A stretch of DNA of 48,488 nucleotides from Thermoproteota archaeon (GCA_030550155.1 JAUQPZ010000007.1:1-48488), one strand, 5' to 3'. Counted from the stretch's first letter, positions 37,978-46,098 are shown. Program-made: numbers and translations. Notes: generated by a model from the sequence alone, not told the origin.

Positions 37978-38408
37978 CAGACGAGGAGATCAAGCTTACG
38001 GAGCGCGAGATGCGGCTTGTCTCCCTTTTCCAGAGTTACACAGGCGCAACCGTTCTGGACTGCCTAGCCGATGATGAGCAGGTAGTGTTCTTGGTGAGGG
38101 AGGGAGAATTCGGCCGCGCAGTAGGGAAGCGGGGGGTTAAGGTTCAGGAGCTGTCGAGTCTTTTGAAGAAGAAGCTTAAGGTTGTTGAGTATCACGGCGA
38201 CGCTGCCTCATTTCTCTCCAACGCGGTTAAGCCCGCGAAGGCTCAGGAGGTCAAGATAATTCACGGTAAAAATGGGCGGCTGACGGCCGTCATAAAGGTT
38301 GCCCCCGAGGAGAAGGCGATGGTGATAGGGAAGGGCGGCAGGAACGTCATCATGGTTAGGAGGATGGCCAAGCGGCACTTTAACATTGAGAGAGTCATAA
38401 TAGAATAG
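37974..38408 (+). CDS. nusA: NusA-like transcription factor (two KH domains)
   Basis: Archaeal NusA of 144 aa consists only of tandem KH domains: GEFGRAVGKRGVKVQEL and AMVIGKGGRNVIMVRRMAKRHFN carry the two GxxG RNA-binding loops. It probably binds nascent RNA or polymerase. The start TTG 37974 overlaps the L30e stop by 4 bases. In many archaea rps12 follows directly; here the operon appears to end, and radA begins after 81 bases with its own TATA box. Confidence 0.93.
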   Translation: MTDEEIKLTEREMRLVSLFQSYTGATVLDCLADDEQVVFLVREGEFGRAVGKRGVKVQELSSLLKKKLKVVEYHGDAASFLSNAVKPAKAQEVKIIHGKNGRLTAVIKVAPEEKAMVIGKGGRNVIMVRRMAKRHFNIERVIIE

Positions 38409-38452
38409 AGTAGCCCGCAGTCCCAGTTTCTCCCCCACTTTCGCCGAGGAGT

Positions 38453-38469
38453 CTTAAGCTATTTTTAGG
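38453..38469 (+). promoter_or_regulatory. TATA box of radA
   Basis: CTTAAGCTATTTTTAGG, whose ATTTTTA core is about 28 bases before GTG 38490. It marks the break between the polymerase operon and the repair cluster. Confidence 0.5.
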
Positions 38470-38489
38470 TGGTCGCGGCTGTCTGAGTC

Positions 38490-39518
38490 GTGAGTCCCTC
38501 AGCTAAGAGAGGAGAGGCCCACGTAGAAGGCGAGAAAGAGGATATCGACGTCTATAGCCTCGACGATCTGAGAGGGGTGGGGGAGGCTACTAAGGAGAAG
38601 CTAGCCTCCATCGGCATATACGGCCTCCTAGATCTTGCAGCGGCCTCTCCCCGCGAGCTAGTTGACGCTGGGATTGACGCTAGGAAGGCGGAGGAGCTCT
38701 GCCTCCAAGCTAGGGTTCTGCTTGTCAGTAGCGGTTTCTTAGACTCGGAGCTGATGACGGGTAAGGAGGTCTTGGAGAGGAGGAAGAGTCTCGAGAGGAT
38801 AACTACTGGCTGCTCATCCCTCGACAACCTCCTGAGGGGTGGGGTGGAGACTCAGGCTGTGACGGAGCTGGTCGGCGAGTATGGGTGTGGTAAGACTCAG
38901 TTATGCCATACCCTCTGTGTCACGGCTCAGCTGCCGAAGGAAAAAGGCGGCCTCTCGGCGGGCGCGATATACATCGACACGGAGTCGACCTTTAGGCCTG
39001 AGAGGGTTTACGAGATAGCTAAGGCCCGCGGATTGAATCCTGAAAAGATTCTAGAAGGCGTCGTGGTCTCGGAGGTCTATAACTCAAGTCATCTCCAGCT
39101 GGTTGTGAGGGAGCTTGGAAGACATATCGAGAAATATAAGGCGAGGCTAGTCATCGTGGACTCCATTATCTCCCACTTTAGGGCCGATTATGTTGGGCGT
39201 GAGAACCTCTCTGAGAGGCAGCAAAAGCTTAACGCGGCCCTTCACAGGCTTCTCAGGCTCGCGGAGATAAGGAACGTGGCGGTTGTCGTCACCAACCAGG
39301 TCATAGGGGACCCGGGCGCCTTTTACGGAAACCCAATAAAGCCCAGCGGAGGCCATGTCCTTGCTCACGGCACCACGTATAGGGTCTTTCTGAGGAGGGG
39401 GCCTGAGGACACGCGGGTAGCTAGGATAATGGATAGCCCCTACCACCCCTCGGATGTTGAGGCAAGGTTCAAGATCTCGGAGAAAGGGATAGAGGACGCT
39501 GAGCCTTCTAAGCGCTAG
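38490..39518 (+). CDS. radA: RadA recombinase
   Basis: The archaeal RecA/Rad51 protein that forms filaments on single-stranded DNA and pairs homologous strands. Residues about 20-75 hold the helix-hairpin-helix domain (LRGVGEATKEKLASIGIYGL). Walker A is GEYGCGKTQL (Cys where Ser is usual), Walker B is ARLVIVDSI, and TNQVIGDPG plus GGHVLAHG cover the L2 region. 342 aa is normal. The start GTG 38490 is leaderless by TATA spacing. Three downstream genes with gaps or overlaps of 14, -8 and -4 bases end in a DNA polymerase, so the block is probably one operon. Confidence 0.97.
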   Translation: MSPSAKRGEAHVEGEKEDIDVYSLDDLRGVGEATKEKLASIGIYGLLDLAAASPRELVDAGIDARKAEELCLQARVLLVSSGFLDSELMTGKEVLERRKSLERITTGCSSLDNLLRGGVETQAVTELVGEYGCGKTQLCHTLCVTAQLPKEKGGLSAGAIYIDTESTFRPERVYEIAKARGLNPEKILEGVVVSEVYNSSHLQLVVRELGRHIEKYKARLVIVDSIISHFRADYVGRENLSERQQKLNAALHRLLRLAEIRNVAVVVTNQVIGDPGAFYGNPIKPSGGHVLAHGTTYRVFLRRGPEDTRVARIMDSPYHPSDVEARFKISEKGIEDAEPSKR

Positions 39519-39532
39519 GGGCCCGAGGCTCG

Positions 39533-40258
39533 TTGGCCCGGTATAGGTGGGTCTTGATGAGGCGTGCCTTCGAGCTGCTTCATCGCCAACCGCTATATAC
39601 TGGAATCGTGGAGCTCGACGGTCTTATAGGTGGCCTCAGGCCAGGAGCTCTCTACGTCTTCTACGGCGACCCATCTATAACAGACACGGTGCTCTACAGA
39701 GTCATGGTGGAGGCCTCGAGGAACGGGCCCATAGCCTATCTTAACAATACGGACTACTATGGCAAGAAGACTCTTATCGACGCCAACGCCTTCTCCTCCG
39801 CCGCCAAGGCCGCAGGCCTGGAACCATTCACCATACTATCCGCCATAAAGTGTGCGGCGGCGTTCAACGCTCAGAGACAGGTCCACGCTGCCGAGAGGCT
39901 TGCGGAAGCGGTTAGGGTCGAGGGGCGCGCCGGCCTCATAGCGATGCATAACGCCTCCGCATTCTTGGCCGGTGGCGGCGAAGAGGCCTATCAAGCGCTG
40001 GTAAGGTCTGTGGCCACTCTCGTGGAGGTTGCCTCGGAGGTGGGTGCAGCGGTGGTGGTGACGGCAGCGGCCCGCGGCGCCTCCATAGACCGTGCCAAGC
40101 CTCTCCTACCGTCTCAGGTGCTTCATAGAGCCTCGGCCATCGTGTTTTTTCGCCTTCAGAGACTCGCGACCGGCAGCGAGTCTTGTCAAGCACTCCTCTC
40201 TTCCGGCTCCACAGGCCGCGGTTCTCAGCTCCCTCTCCTGGTGGCTGGGCATGGGTAG
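39533..40258 (+). CDS. RecA/RadB-like protein without Walker A
   Basis: 241 aa, beginning TTG 39533, 14 bases after radA. TGIVELDGLIGGLRPGALYVFYG matches the start of RecA-fold proteins (ITTGIxxLDxLLGGGLxxGxxxxIxG), but the P-loop that should follow (GxxGxGKT) reads GDPSITDTVLY, with no Gly-Lys-Thr/Ser, and the Walker B strand AGLIAMHNASAF lacks its aspartate. It should neither bind nor split ATP in the usual way. The most likely role is a non-catalytic partner, comparable to bacterial ImuA, of the polymerase encoded two genes on. The C-terminus overlaps the next gene by 8 bases. Confidence 0.65.
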   Translation: MARYRWVLMRRAFELLHRQPLYTGIVELDGLIGGLRPGALYVFYGDPSITDTVLYRVMVEASRNGPIAYLNNTDYYGKKTLIDANAFSSAAKAAGLEPFTILSAIKCAAAFNAQRQVHAAERLAEAVRVEGRAGLIAMHNASAFLAGGGEEAYQALVRSVATLVEVASEVGAAVVVTAAARGASIDRAKPLLPSQVLHRASAIVFFRLQRLATGSESCQALLSSGSTGRGSQLPLLVAGHG

Positions 40259-40547
40259 GGTGACTCCCCCCTTCAGGCAGCTCTACAGGCAGGTCGTCGA
40301 GAGGCTCAGAAGGTTCTATAGGCCTCTACTCAGGGATGAGAAGCATAGAAGGGCCTTGGACACGCTTATCAGGGATGTCTGGGGCCAGGAGCACGCGGCG
40401 ATGGGCGGTGTGGGCGAGATAACGATTCTAGACTCGATGAACTTGGCGGCCAACATACATAACAAGGCCGAGATAGAGGAGCTGAAGAAGAGGATAACGG
40501 AGATCGAGGCCAGGCTCAGGGATGTGGAAAGGGGGACGGGTGGCTGA
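40251..40547 (+). CDS. Small coiled-coil protein of the polymerase operon
   Basis: I do not recognise the family. From ATG 40251 it has 98 residues: a basic helical part (FRQLYRQVVERLRRFYRP), a middle segment with GQEHAAMGGVGE, then a C-terminal heptad-like helix (KAEIEELKKRITEIEARLRD) that should form a coiled coil. It overlaps the RecA-like gene by 8 bases and the polymerase by 4, so it is probably made in step with both and may bridge them. The open frame runs back to 40092, but that part is read as the C-terminus of the RecA-like gene in another frame. Confidence 0.6.
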   Translation: MGRVTPPFRQLYRQVVERLRRFYRPLLRDEKHRRALDTLIRDVWGQEHAAMGGVGEITILDSMNLAANIHNKAEIEELKKRITEIEARLRDVERGTGG

Positions 40548-42646
40548 GAAGCCTCCAGGGCTGGATACTCGACGTATACGTTCTCGACTGCGAGGCGGTG
40601 GTCTGGGTTAAGGACTCGAGCGGCAGGTCTCTGAGGCTGGTTGACGAGTATCGGCCCTGTGTCTACTTAAGGCCCAAGAGTGAGGCGCTTCTGGGCGAGC
40701 TGGCGCGGCTCTTTGAGCAGTCGCCTGATGCTAGGCGCGTAGAGGTCGTGGACCGGCTCGTGGGTCTGTGGCGTCCGAGCCGAAGAAGGCTTCTGAGGGT
40801 TGAGGCCTTCGGCGCTAGAAGTGTGGAGAGGTTGGTGAAGACGGCGAGGAGGAGCGGCTTAGTTGGTGAAGTGTATGGCGACGACCTGCCCCATGTTCAG
40901 CGATACCTCTTCAACGGCCTGAGAATAGAGCCCTCCAGCCATGTTAGTCTCAAAGTCTCAGGCGACAGGATAGTCGCGGCCGAGCGCCTCCCAGACCCCG
41001 ACGAGTTTAGACCACCACCATTCAAGCTCCTCAGAGTGATTCCCCGGCATGCCGGTGAAAGGCTCACGGGCTTCGTGGCTGAGACGGGTGGCAGAGCATT
41101 TAGGCTCGACTGCTCAGAGGATAGTGCCGTGAAGGGTCTCGTCGAGCTGGTCTCCGCCCTTGACCCGGACCTCATATATCTTCCCGGCTTGAATAGACGT
41201 GCGTCCAAGAGGCTTGCCGACTTGCTGAAGAGCGGCGGAGTGGGGTCTGGGCTTGGGAGGTGTGGCGACCCTTGGAGGCTCTCGCAGGGCTCAGCGGCTG
41301 GGCGGGTCTTCCTCGGCGACGTCTTTTACGGCTTCGAACCTGACGAGTACGGTCTCGCGGGGTTGGTGGAGAGGGCGCGCTTCTCCTTTACCACGCTCGG
41401 CTTGGCAACCAGATGGACCAGCAACAGATGCATCGACTCTAGAAACATCTATGTGCTCTCATGCATGGATGTTCTCGCTCCTAGGCTGGAGTTTATGGAG
41501 GATGTGAGGGGGCTGGGGGAGCTTCTGGAGCGCGACAGGGGGGGCATAACATTCACGCCTAAGCCCGGCCTCCACGAGAACGTAGCAGCGCTGGACTTCG
41601 ACTCTCAATACCCGAGTATCATATTGAAGTATGGAATAAGCTATGAGAGGCCCCTAGGCGGCGGTGGCCTAATACCCTCCGTGTTAAGGCCTTGGCTTGA
41701 GAGGCGTCTAAGACTCAAAAGGCTCAGAAGGTCCCTGACACCTGGAAGCGAGGAGGAGCTCTACTGCACTCAGAGAATCGAGGCCCTCAAGCTTATACTC
41801 TGCACCCAGTATGGGATTAGCGGTTGCTGCTGGAACAGGTTCGGCAACACCTTCGCGTTCGAGGAGATAAACAAGGCCTCAAGGCAGGCCATGCTCATAA
41901 GTAAAAGAGTTGCCGAGGACGAGGGATTCGAGATAATTTACGGGGATGTGGACTCGCTCTTCGTCAAAAAGGAGGGGGCGTCGAGGAGGGAGTACGAGGT
42001 CTTGGCGGGGAGGATCTCGGAGGCCGCAGGCCTGCCTATGAGTCTCGACAGGCACTTCAAGTTCTTAGCCTTCCCTAGGCTTAGGACCGACCCAGATACT
42101 CCGGCCCTGAAGAGATATTTCGGCGTCACCTACGAGGGGGCTGTTGAGGCGCGGGGAATAGAGCTGAGGAGAAGCGACACGCCCCCCATAATTAGAGAGT
42201 TTCAGGAGAAGCTTATCAGGACAGTCATGTCTGGTAGCTCGGCCCATGAAGTGCTGACAAGGGGAGTCAAGGAGGGTCTCAGATTACTGGAGGAGTATGA
42301 GCAGATTCTTTCGAAAGGCCTCGAGGCCTGGGAGCTGGAGATATACCGAGCACTGGGCAAGCCTACCTCAGAGTATAGGCGCGAACTCGCACATGTCTCA
42401 GCAGCTCTGCAGCTCCAAGCATCCGGTCAGATAATCGGGAAAGGCGAGGGTGTCGGATACATCTACACCTCGCGTAGACACCCGAGCCCTAGCTGTAGAG
42501 TGAGGGCCACACAGCTCTTCGCAGGGAGATGCGACATAGAATACTACAGGGAGTATCTTAGGAGGGCTGCACAGACCGTCCTGAGCGCCCTAGGAGCTGA
42601 GCTGAGAAAAGCGGATAAAAACGCTAGGCTGGAGAGGTGGCTCTAA
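40544..42646 (+). CDS. Family B DNA polymerase with eroded exonuclease, CTG start
   Basis: Polymerase motifs are intact: A, LDFDSQYPSI (about residue 350); B-like, KLILCTQYGISG; C, YGDVDSLFV (about 467-474). The B and C forms match the archaeal PolB2 clade. In the exonuclease region no DxE (Exo I) or clear NxxxFD/YxxxD is visible; only LDPDLIYLPGLN aligns loosely, so proofreading is probably lost. The first standard start (GTG 40598) would remove LQGWILDVYVLDCEAV, a typical PolB N-terminal strand pair. CTG 40544 overlaps the upstream TGA as CTGA, exactly like the ATGA/GTGA junctions elsewhere. From CTG it is 700 aa. A repair or translesion role is inferred from radA and RecA-like neighbours. 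Confidence 0.83.
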   Translation: MRSLQGWILDVYVLDCEAVVWVKDSSGRSLRLVDEYRPCVYLRPKSEALLGELARLFEQSPDARRVEVVDRLVGLWRPSRRRLLRVEAFGARSVERLVKTARRSGLVGEVYGDDLPHVQRYLFNGLRIEPSSHVSLKVSGDRIVAAERLPDPDEFRPPPFKLLRVIPRHAGERLTGFVAETGGRAFRLDCSEDSAVKGLVELVSALDPDLIYLPGLNRRASKRLADLLKSGGVGSGLGRCGDPWRLSQGSAAGRVFLGDVFYGFEPDEYGLAGLVERARFSFTTLGLATRWTSNRCIDSRNIYVLSCMDVLAPRLEFMEDVRGLGELLERDRGGITFTPKPGLHENVAALDFDSQYPSIILKYGISYERPLGGGGLIPSVLRPWLERRLRLKRLRRSLTPGSEEELYCTQRIEALKLILCTQYGISGCCWNRFGNTFAFEEINKASRQAMLISKRVAEDEGFEIIYGDVDSLFVKKEGASRREYEVLAGRISEAAGLPMSLDRHFKFLAFPRLRTDPDTPALKRYFGVTYEGAVEARGIELRRSDTPPIIREFQEKLIRTVMSGSSAHEVLTRGVKEGLRLLEEYEQILSKGLEAWELEIYRALGKPTSEYRRELAHVSAALQLQASGQIIGKGEGVGYIYTSRRHPSPSCRVRATQLFAGRCDIEYYREYLRRAAQTVLSALGAELRKADKNARLERWL

Positions 42647-42741
42647 AAAGAGACTCCGCCAACAAGCACCCAGATTAAGAGGGCTAGAAGCGCCAGCCCA
42701 GCCAGACCCGCAAGGGCCGCAGCAACATATGCGCTACGCAT
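42643..42741 (-). CDS. 32-residue membrane microprotein of the oxidase operon
   Basis: A short frame unseen by length-filtered gene calling: ATG 42741, MRSAYVAAALAG then a run of Leu/Ala/Ile/Val ending GGVSF. One transmembrane helix fills almost the whole protein. GAGGGGTGAAGG lies about 5-16 bases upstream, one of the better ribosome-binding sites in the window. It begins 16 bases after the cox4 stop, and its stop overlaps the convergent polymerase stop by 3 bases. By position and size it may be an extra oxidase subunit, like the 34-residue subunit IIa of Thermus ba3 oxidase; this is analogy, not homology. Confidence 0.65.
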   Translation of the reverse strand: MRSAYVAAALAGLAGLALLALLIWVLVGGVSF

Positions 42742-42757
42742 ACGCGCCTTCACCCCT

Positions 42758-43042
42758 CTAAGTAAACGTTATGCCGAGTATCGAGTATACGCTGAGCACT
42801 AAGAAGGCCGCGACGCCACCAACGGCGAGCAGCGCGAGTGATGAGAGGCTTCTGGGCTCATACGCGAGGTGCTGGAAGAAGAGGGCTATGAGCATAGCCT
42901 TTCCACCCGCGAGCCCTATTATGCTTAGATCTATGACCAGTCTCGGAAGAGGCTGACCGAAGATAACCAGCTCCAAGACCGTCATAGCGACCAAGGCGGC
43001 GAAGACCGAAGTGTAGACCCACAGACGCATCCGCCCGCTCAC
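42758..43042 (-). CDS. Cytochrome c oxidase subunit IV-like protein
   Basis: 94 aa with three hydrophobic segments; GGKAMLIALFFQHLAYEPRS is close to the KAxLVxxFFMHLxxE motif of prokaryotic COX4 (CtaF/CyoD-like) subunits. It supports assembly of the haem-copper oxidase. GTG 43042 follows the coxAC stop after 1 base, and the 32-residue microprotein follows. The oxidase operon is therefore coxB-coxAC-cox4-microprotein. Confidence 0.85.
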   Translation of the reverse strand: MSGRMRLWVYTSVFAALVAMTVLELVIFGQPLPRLVIDLSIIGLAGGKAMLIALFFQHLAYEPRSLSSLALLAVGGVAAFLVLSVYSILGITFT

Positions 43043-43043
43043 C

Positions 43044-45371
43044 TCACACCAAATAGAAGAGCGGAAAGATGAAGACCCAGACGATATCGACGAAGTGCCA
43101 ATAGTAGCCTAGGTATTCGAGAGTCTCGTGTCTCTCGCGCCCGTAGGCCCCCTTCAGAGCCCGGGCGAGTACGTATGCGATTGCAAGGAGACCTGCAAAG
43201 ACGTGGGCTCCGTGAACACCTGTGGTCAGGAAGAACGTGGATGCCGGAAGGCCGCTTGAGAATGTGATGCCGTGGCTGAAGAGCTCCGCCCACTCGTCAT
43301 ATTTGTTGAAGAGAAATGCCGCGCCGAGTGCCAAGGTGGCCGCGAGGAAGCCGACTGTGCCCGCCCGGCTCCCCACACGAGTCGAGGCTAGGGCCAGAAC
43401 AACTGTGAAGCTGCTGCTCAGGAGGATAAAGGTGTTGACGGCTCCGTGCCAGATGTCGAATAGCGTCCCGGGCGCAGGCCAGGTAGCGGAGGCCGCCCGC
43501 ACATATATGTAGGCGCTAAGGATCACCCCGAACAGCACCACCTCCGATGCTATGAAAGTCCACCAAGCCAGCTTCATCCTGTCAACCCGCTCGAAAGGCC
43601 ACCTCTCGCCCAGCTCCTCCTCACGGCTTATGAAACGCTCCCCGGCAAACCCTAAGACCGAGAAGGCCAAGAAACCGAGGCCGACTATGGCCACGAGCAG
43701 ATGGACGGTCAAACCTAGCAGGGCGATGAACGACGAGATGCTAAGCATGAATGGCCACGGGCTTAGATGGGTCTCTGGCTCGCCGTGTGACGCTCCGTTG
43801 GCCGCGATGAAAGAGAGCTGACCGTCGACGAAGGCGGGTGTTCCCTCGAAGTTTTCGGGTGGCGGAGGGGAGCGGGTCAACCATTCAAGACTGTATGCGC
43901 CCCACGGGTTGTCGCCTGCTGGCGGGCCATACTTAAGGCTGTAAAGTAGATTCCAGAACATCACAAGAACAGAGGTGCCGAAGATGAACCCTCCAACCGT
44001 AGCCAACTGGTTGAGAGGTGCGAGGGACTCAATATAGACCGGCACCCTCCGGGGCATCTCCCAGGCCAGAAAGAGGGGGAAGTAGAGCAGATTAAACCCT
44101 ATAACCGTCAACACGAATTGCAGCCTTCCGAGGGTCTCGCTGAACATCCGGCCAGTCATTTTCGGATACCAATAATATATGCCGGCTATCAGCCCGATCA
44201 GCCCTCCGCCAGCCATCGTGTAGTGGAAGTGCGCCACTACGAAATACGTCCCCCTCAAGACATAGTCCAGCGCGATCGAGCCGAGGAAGACCCCTGTAAT
44301 GCCGCCGATAATGAATATTGCTATCGAGCCCAACGCGAAGAGCATCGGAGTCTTAAGCACTATCTTGGACTTAGCCAGAGTGTAGATGTATGATAGAATT
44401 ATCGCGTCGAATGGCAGCGAGATTGCTATAGTGGTAACCGTGAACGCTCTCCTAATGTCTGGGTGCATCCCTGTAAGGAACATGTGGTGCCCCCAAACTA
44501 GGAAGCTTAGGGCCGCGACAACGACCATGGCGGAGATTATGATGCGCCTCCCAAACAGCGGCCTCTTAGAGAAGGTCACAAGTATGTCCGCTATAACTCC
44601 CAGCGCAGGAAACAAGACAATGTACACTTCTGGATGCCCGAAGAACCAGAAGATGTGGTCCCACAAAATAGCGCCACCCTGGCTCGACGTGAAGTATACC
44701 GTGCCAAGCAGCCTATCCGATGCCAAGAGTATAATGCCTGCGAAGAGTGCGGGAAACGCGTAGAGCATCATAAACACCGTTAGCAGAATCGTGAGTGTGA
44801 ACATGGGTAGCGCTCTCAGGCTGAGGCCCTTAGCCCTGGACCTGAAAAGTGTGACCACAAAGTTTACAGTGGAGACCGTTACGGAGGCGGTGAGCAGTGC
44901 TAGGCCGAGGCCTCCCGTGTTGACGCCGACGTAGGGTGAGAATGCTGAGGAGAGAGGCTGATAAAGCGTCCACCCAACATCCAGCGTCCTTTGCTGGAAG
45001 AACGAAATTATCACAAGTATGCCCGCGAATAGGTACATCCAGTAACTTAGCGCGTTGAGTCTCGGAAACGCGAGGTCTTTGGCCCCGATCTGTAGCGGGA
45101 CGACATAGTTGGCCAGCGCGAAGGCGAGAGGCGATATCACGAAGAGAATCATTACGAGCCCATGGATCGTTATAGCCTGATTGAATCCCGGTGGCGAGAG
45201 TATATTGAGGCTTGGGTCCGCTAGCTGAAGCCTGAACAATAGGGCGAGCGCTCCACCCACAACGAGGAAGTAGAGTGATGTAACTAGGTAGAGGATTCCT
45301 ATATCCTTGTGGTTTGTGGTTAGTAGCCACCTCTTAATGGATGAGTAAGGTGGTAACTGGTGTGACTCCAA
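43044..45371 (-). CDS. Cytochrome c oxidase fused subunits I and III
   Basis: 775 aa. Residues 1 to about 475 are subunit I: haem ligands His70 (ITIHG) and His383 (HFHYTM), haem a3 and Cu-B ligands His381-region, His246-Pro-Glu248-Val-Tyr250 and His295-His296. Asp99 (GAKDLAFPRLN) and Glu248 of the D channel are kept. The helix VIII segment that usually reads PTGIK is PFDAI, so the K-channel lysine is Ile324. After a linker with GEPETHLSPWPF (about 530) comes subunit III, with about seven helices ending YWHFVDIVWVFIFPLFYLV. Fusion of I and III is known in some oxidases. It follows coxB after 1 base. Confidence 0.95.
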   Translation of the reverse strand: MESHQLPPYSSIKRWLLTTNHKDIGILYLVTSLYFLVVGGALALLFRLQLADPSLNILSPPGFNQAITIHGLVMILFVISPLAFALANYVVPLQIGAKDLAFPRLNALSYWMYLFAGILVIISFFQQRTLDVGWTLYQPLSSAFSPYVGVNTGGLGLALLTASVTVSTVNFVVTLFRSRAKGLSLRALPMFTLTILLTVFMMLYAFPALFAGIILLASDRLLGTVYFTSSQGGAILWDHIFWFFGHPEVYIVLFPALGVIADILVTFSKRPLFGRRIIISAMVVVAALSFLVWGHHMFLTGMHPDIRRAFTVTTIAISLPFDAIILSYIYTLAKSKIVLKTPMLFALGSIAIFIIGGITGVFLGSIALDYVLRGTYFVVAHFHYTMAGGGLIGLIAGIYYWYPKMTGRMFSETLGRLQFVLTVIGFNLLYFPLFLAWEMPRRVPVYIESLAPLNQLATVGGFIFGTSVLVMFWNLLYSLKYGPPAGDNPWGAYSLEWLTRSPPPPENFEGTPAFVDGQLSFIAANGASHGEPETHLSPWPFMLSISSFIALLGLTVHLLVAIVGLGFLAFSVLGFAGERFISREEELGERWPFERVDRMKLAWWTFIASEVVLFGVILSAYIYVRAASATWPAPGTLFDIWHGAVNTFILLSSSFTVVLALASTRVGSRAGTVGFLAATLALGAAFLFNKYDEWAELFSHGITFSSGLPASTFFLTTGVHGAHVFAGLLAIAYVLARALKGAYGRERHETLEYLGYYWHFVDIVWVFIFPLFYLV

Positions 45372-45372
45372 C

Positions 45373-46008
45373 CTAACTCACCGTGAGTGAAGAATACCAG
45401 GACTCAAACTCCTCAGGCTCCATCACGACCAGGCGGCCGACCATGACGCCGTGGCCATCGCCGCAGAGCTCGAAACACCTGATGTCGTAAACACCGGCCG
45501 AATAAACTGTTATCCAGCCGATATTCGTTTTACCTGGTATAGCATCTATCTTGAACCTTAAGTCAATGATTCCCATGTTGTGGAAAACGTCTTGGCTGGT
45601 AACGTAAAAGACCACGGGGACGCCCCTGGGGATTCTGATCTCCCCCACAGACTCGTAGCCGTTTGGGTAATAGAACTTCCAACCCCACTGGAATGCGACC
45701 ACCTTGACCTCAAAGGCGTTTGCAGGGGGCCTGTCAAGAGTCTCTAGTGCGGTGAAAGTCAGGGAGATGAGGGAGACAACGATGATTGCGCTCAGGATAA
45801 CCGAGACCAGCAGCTTTTTGGCACCGGCCTGCTCGCGCGGGAGGTCTCCAGGTTTCAGCGCGTCCGTAGGGTCGGGTTTGCCGGGTTTTGCACGGTTCCG
45901 CACAATAAGGTACGCCATATATGATATAACTACGGCGCCGACTAAGACGCCGAGAGCTGAGAATATGGTCCAGAGGGAGGAGAAGATCTCAACGGTCGAG
46001 GCTACCAT
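45373..46008 (-). CDS. coxB: Cytochrome c oxidase subunit II with Cu-A site
   Basis: 211 aa: two membrane helices (about 10-36 and 66-90), then a cupredoxin domain facing outward. The complete Cu-A set is visible: His143 (DVFHNMG), Cys178, Glu180, Cys182, His186 and Met189 in CFELCGDGHGVM. FQWGWKFYYPNG is the aromatic electron entry patch. Cu-A implies a soluble or small metalloprotein donor, not direct quinol oxidation; no cytochrome c gene is in the window. It is first in the oxidase operon, ATG 46008 after AAGGA, with GGTTTATTTCTA upstream. Confidence 0.96.
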   Translation of the reverse strand: MVASTVEIFSSLWTIFSALGVLVGAVVISYMAYLIVRNRAKPGKPDPTDALKPGDLPREQAGAKKLLVSVILSAIIVVSLISLTFTALETLDRPPANAFEVKVVAFQWGWKFYYPNGYESVGEIRIPRGVPVVFYVTSQDVFHNMGIIDLRFKIDAIPGKTNIGWITVYSAGVYDIRCFELCGDGHGVMVGRLVVMEPEEFESWYSSLTVS

Positions 46009-46040
46009 TCCTTAATCTATGTCTATCAAAGGCGCGCGGT

Positions 46041-46052
46041 TAGAAATAAACC
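46041..46052 (-). promoter_or_regulatory. TATA box of the oxidase operon
   Basis: The minus strand reads GGTTTATTTCTA, about 38 bases before ATG 46008, leaving a short leader with AAGGA. It lies 46 bases past the stop of the TFE-beta-like gene. Confidence 0.45.
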
Positions 46053-46098
46053 GGATTTATTTACACACTTAGGGGGCCTTTTTCACTCTGTAAAACTC

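Noticed and set aside
40092-40250. N-terminal extension of the coiled-coil gene
   Set aside because: This stretch is the C-terminal coding sequence of the RecA-like gene; ATG 40251 fits the overlap style of the operon.
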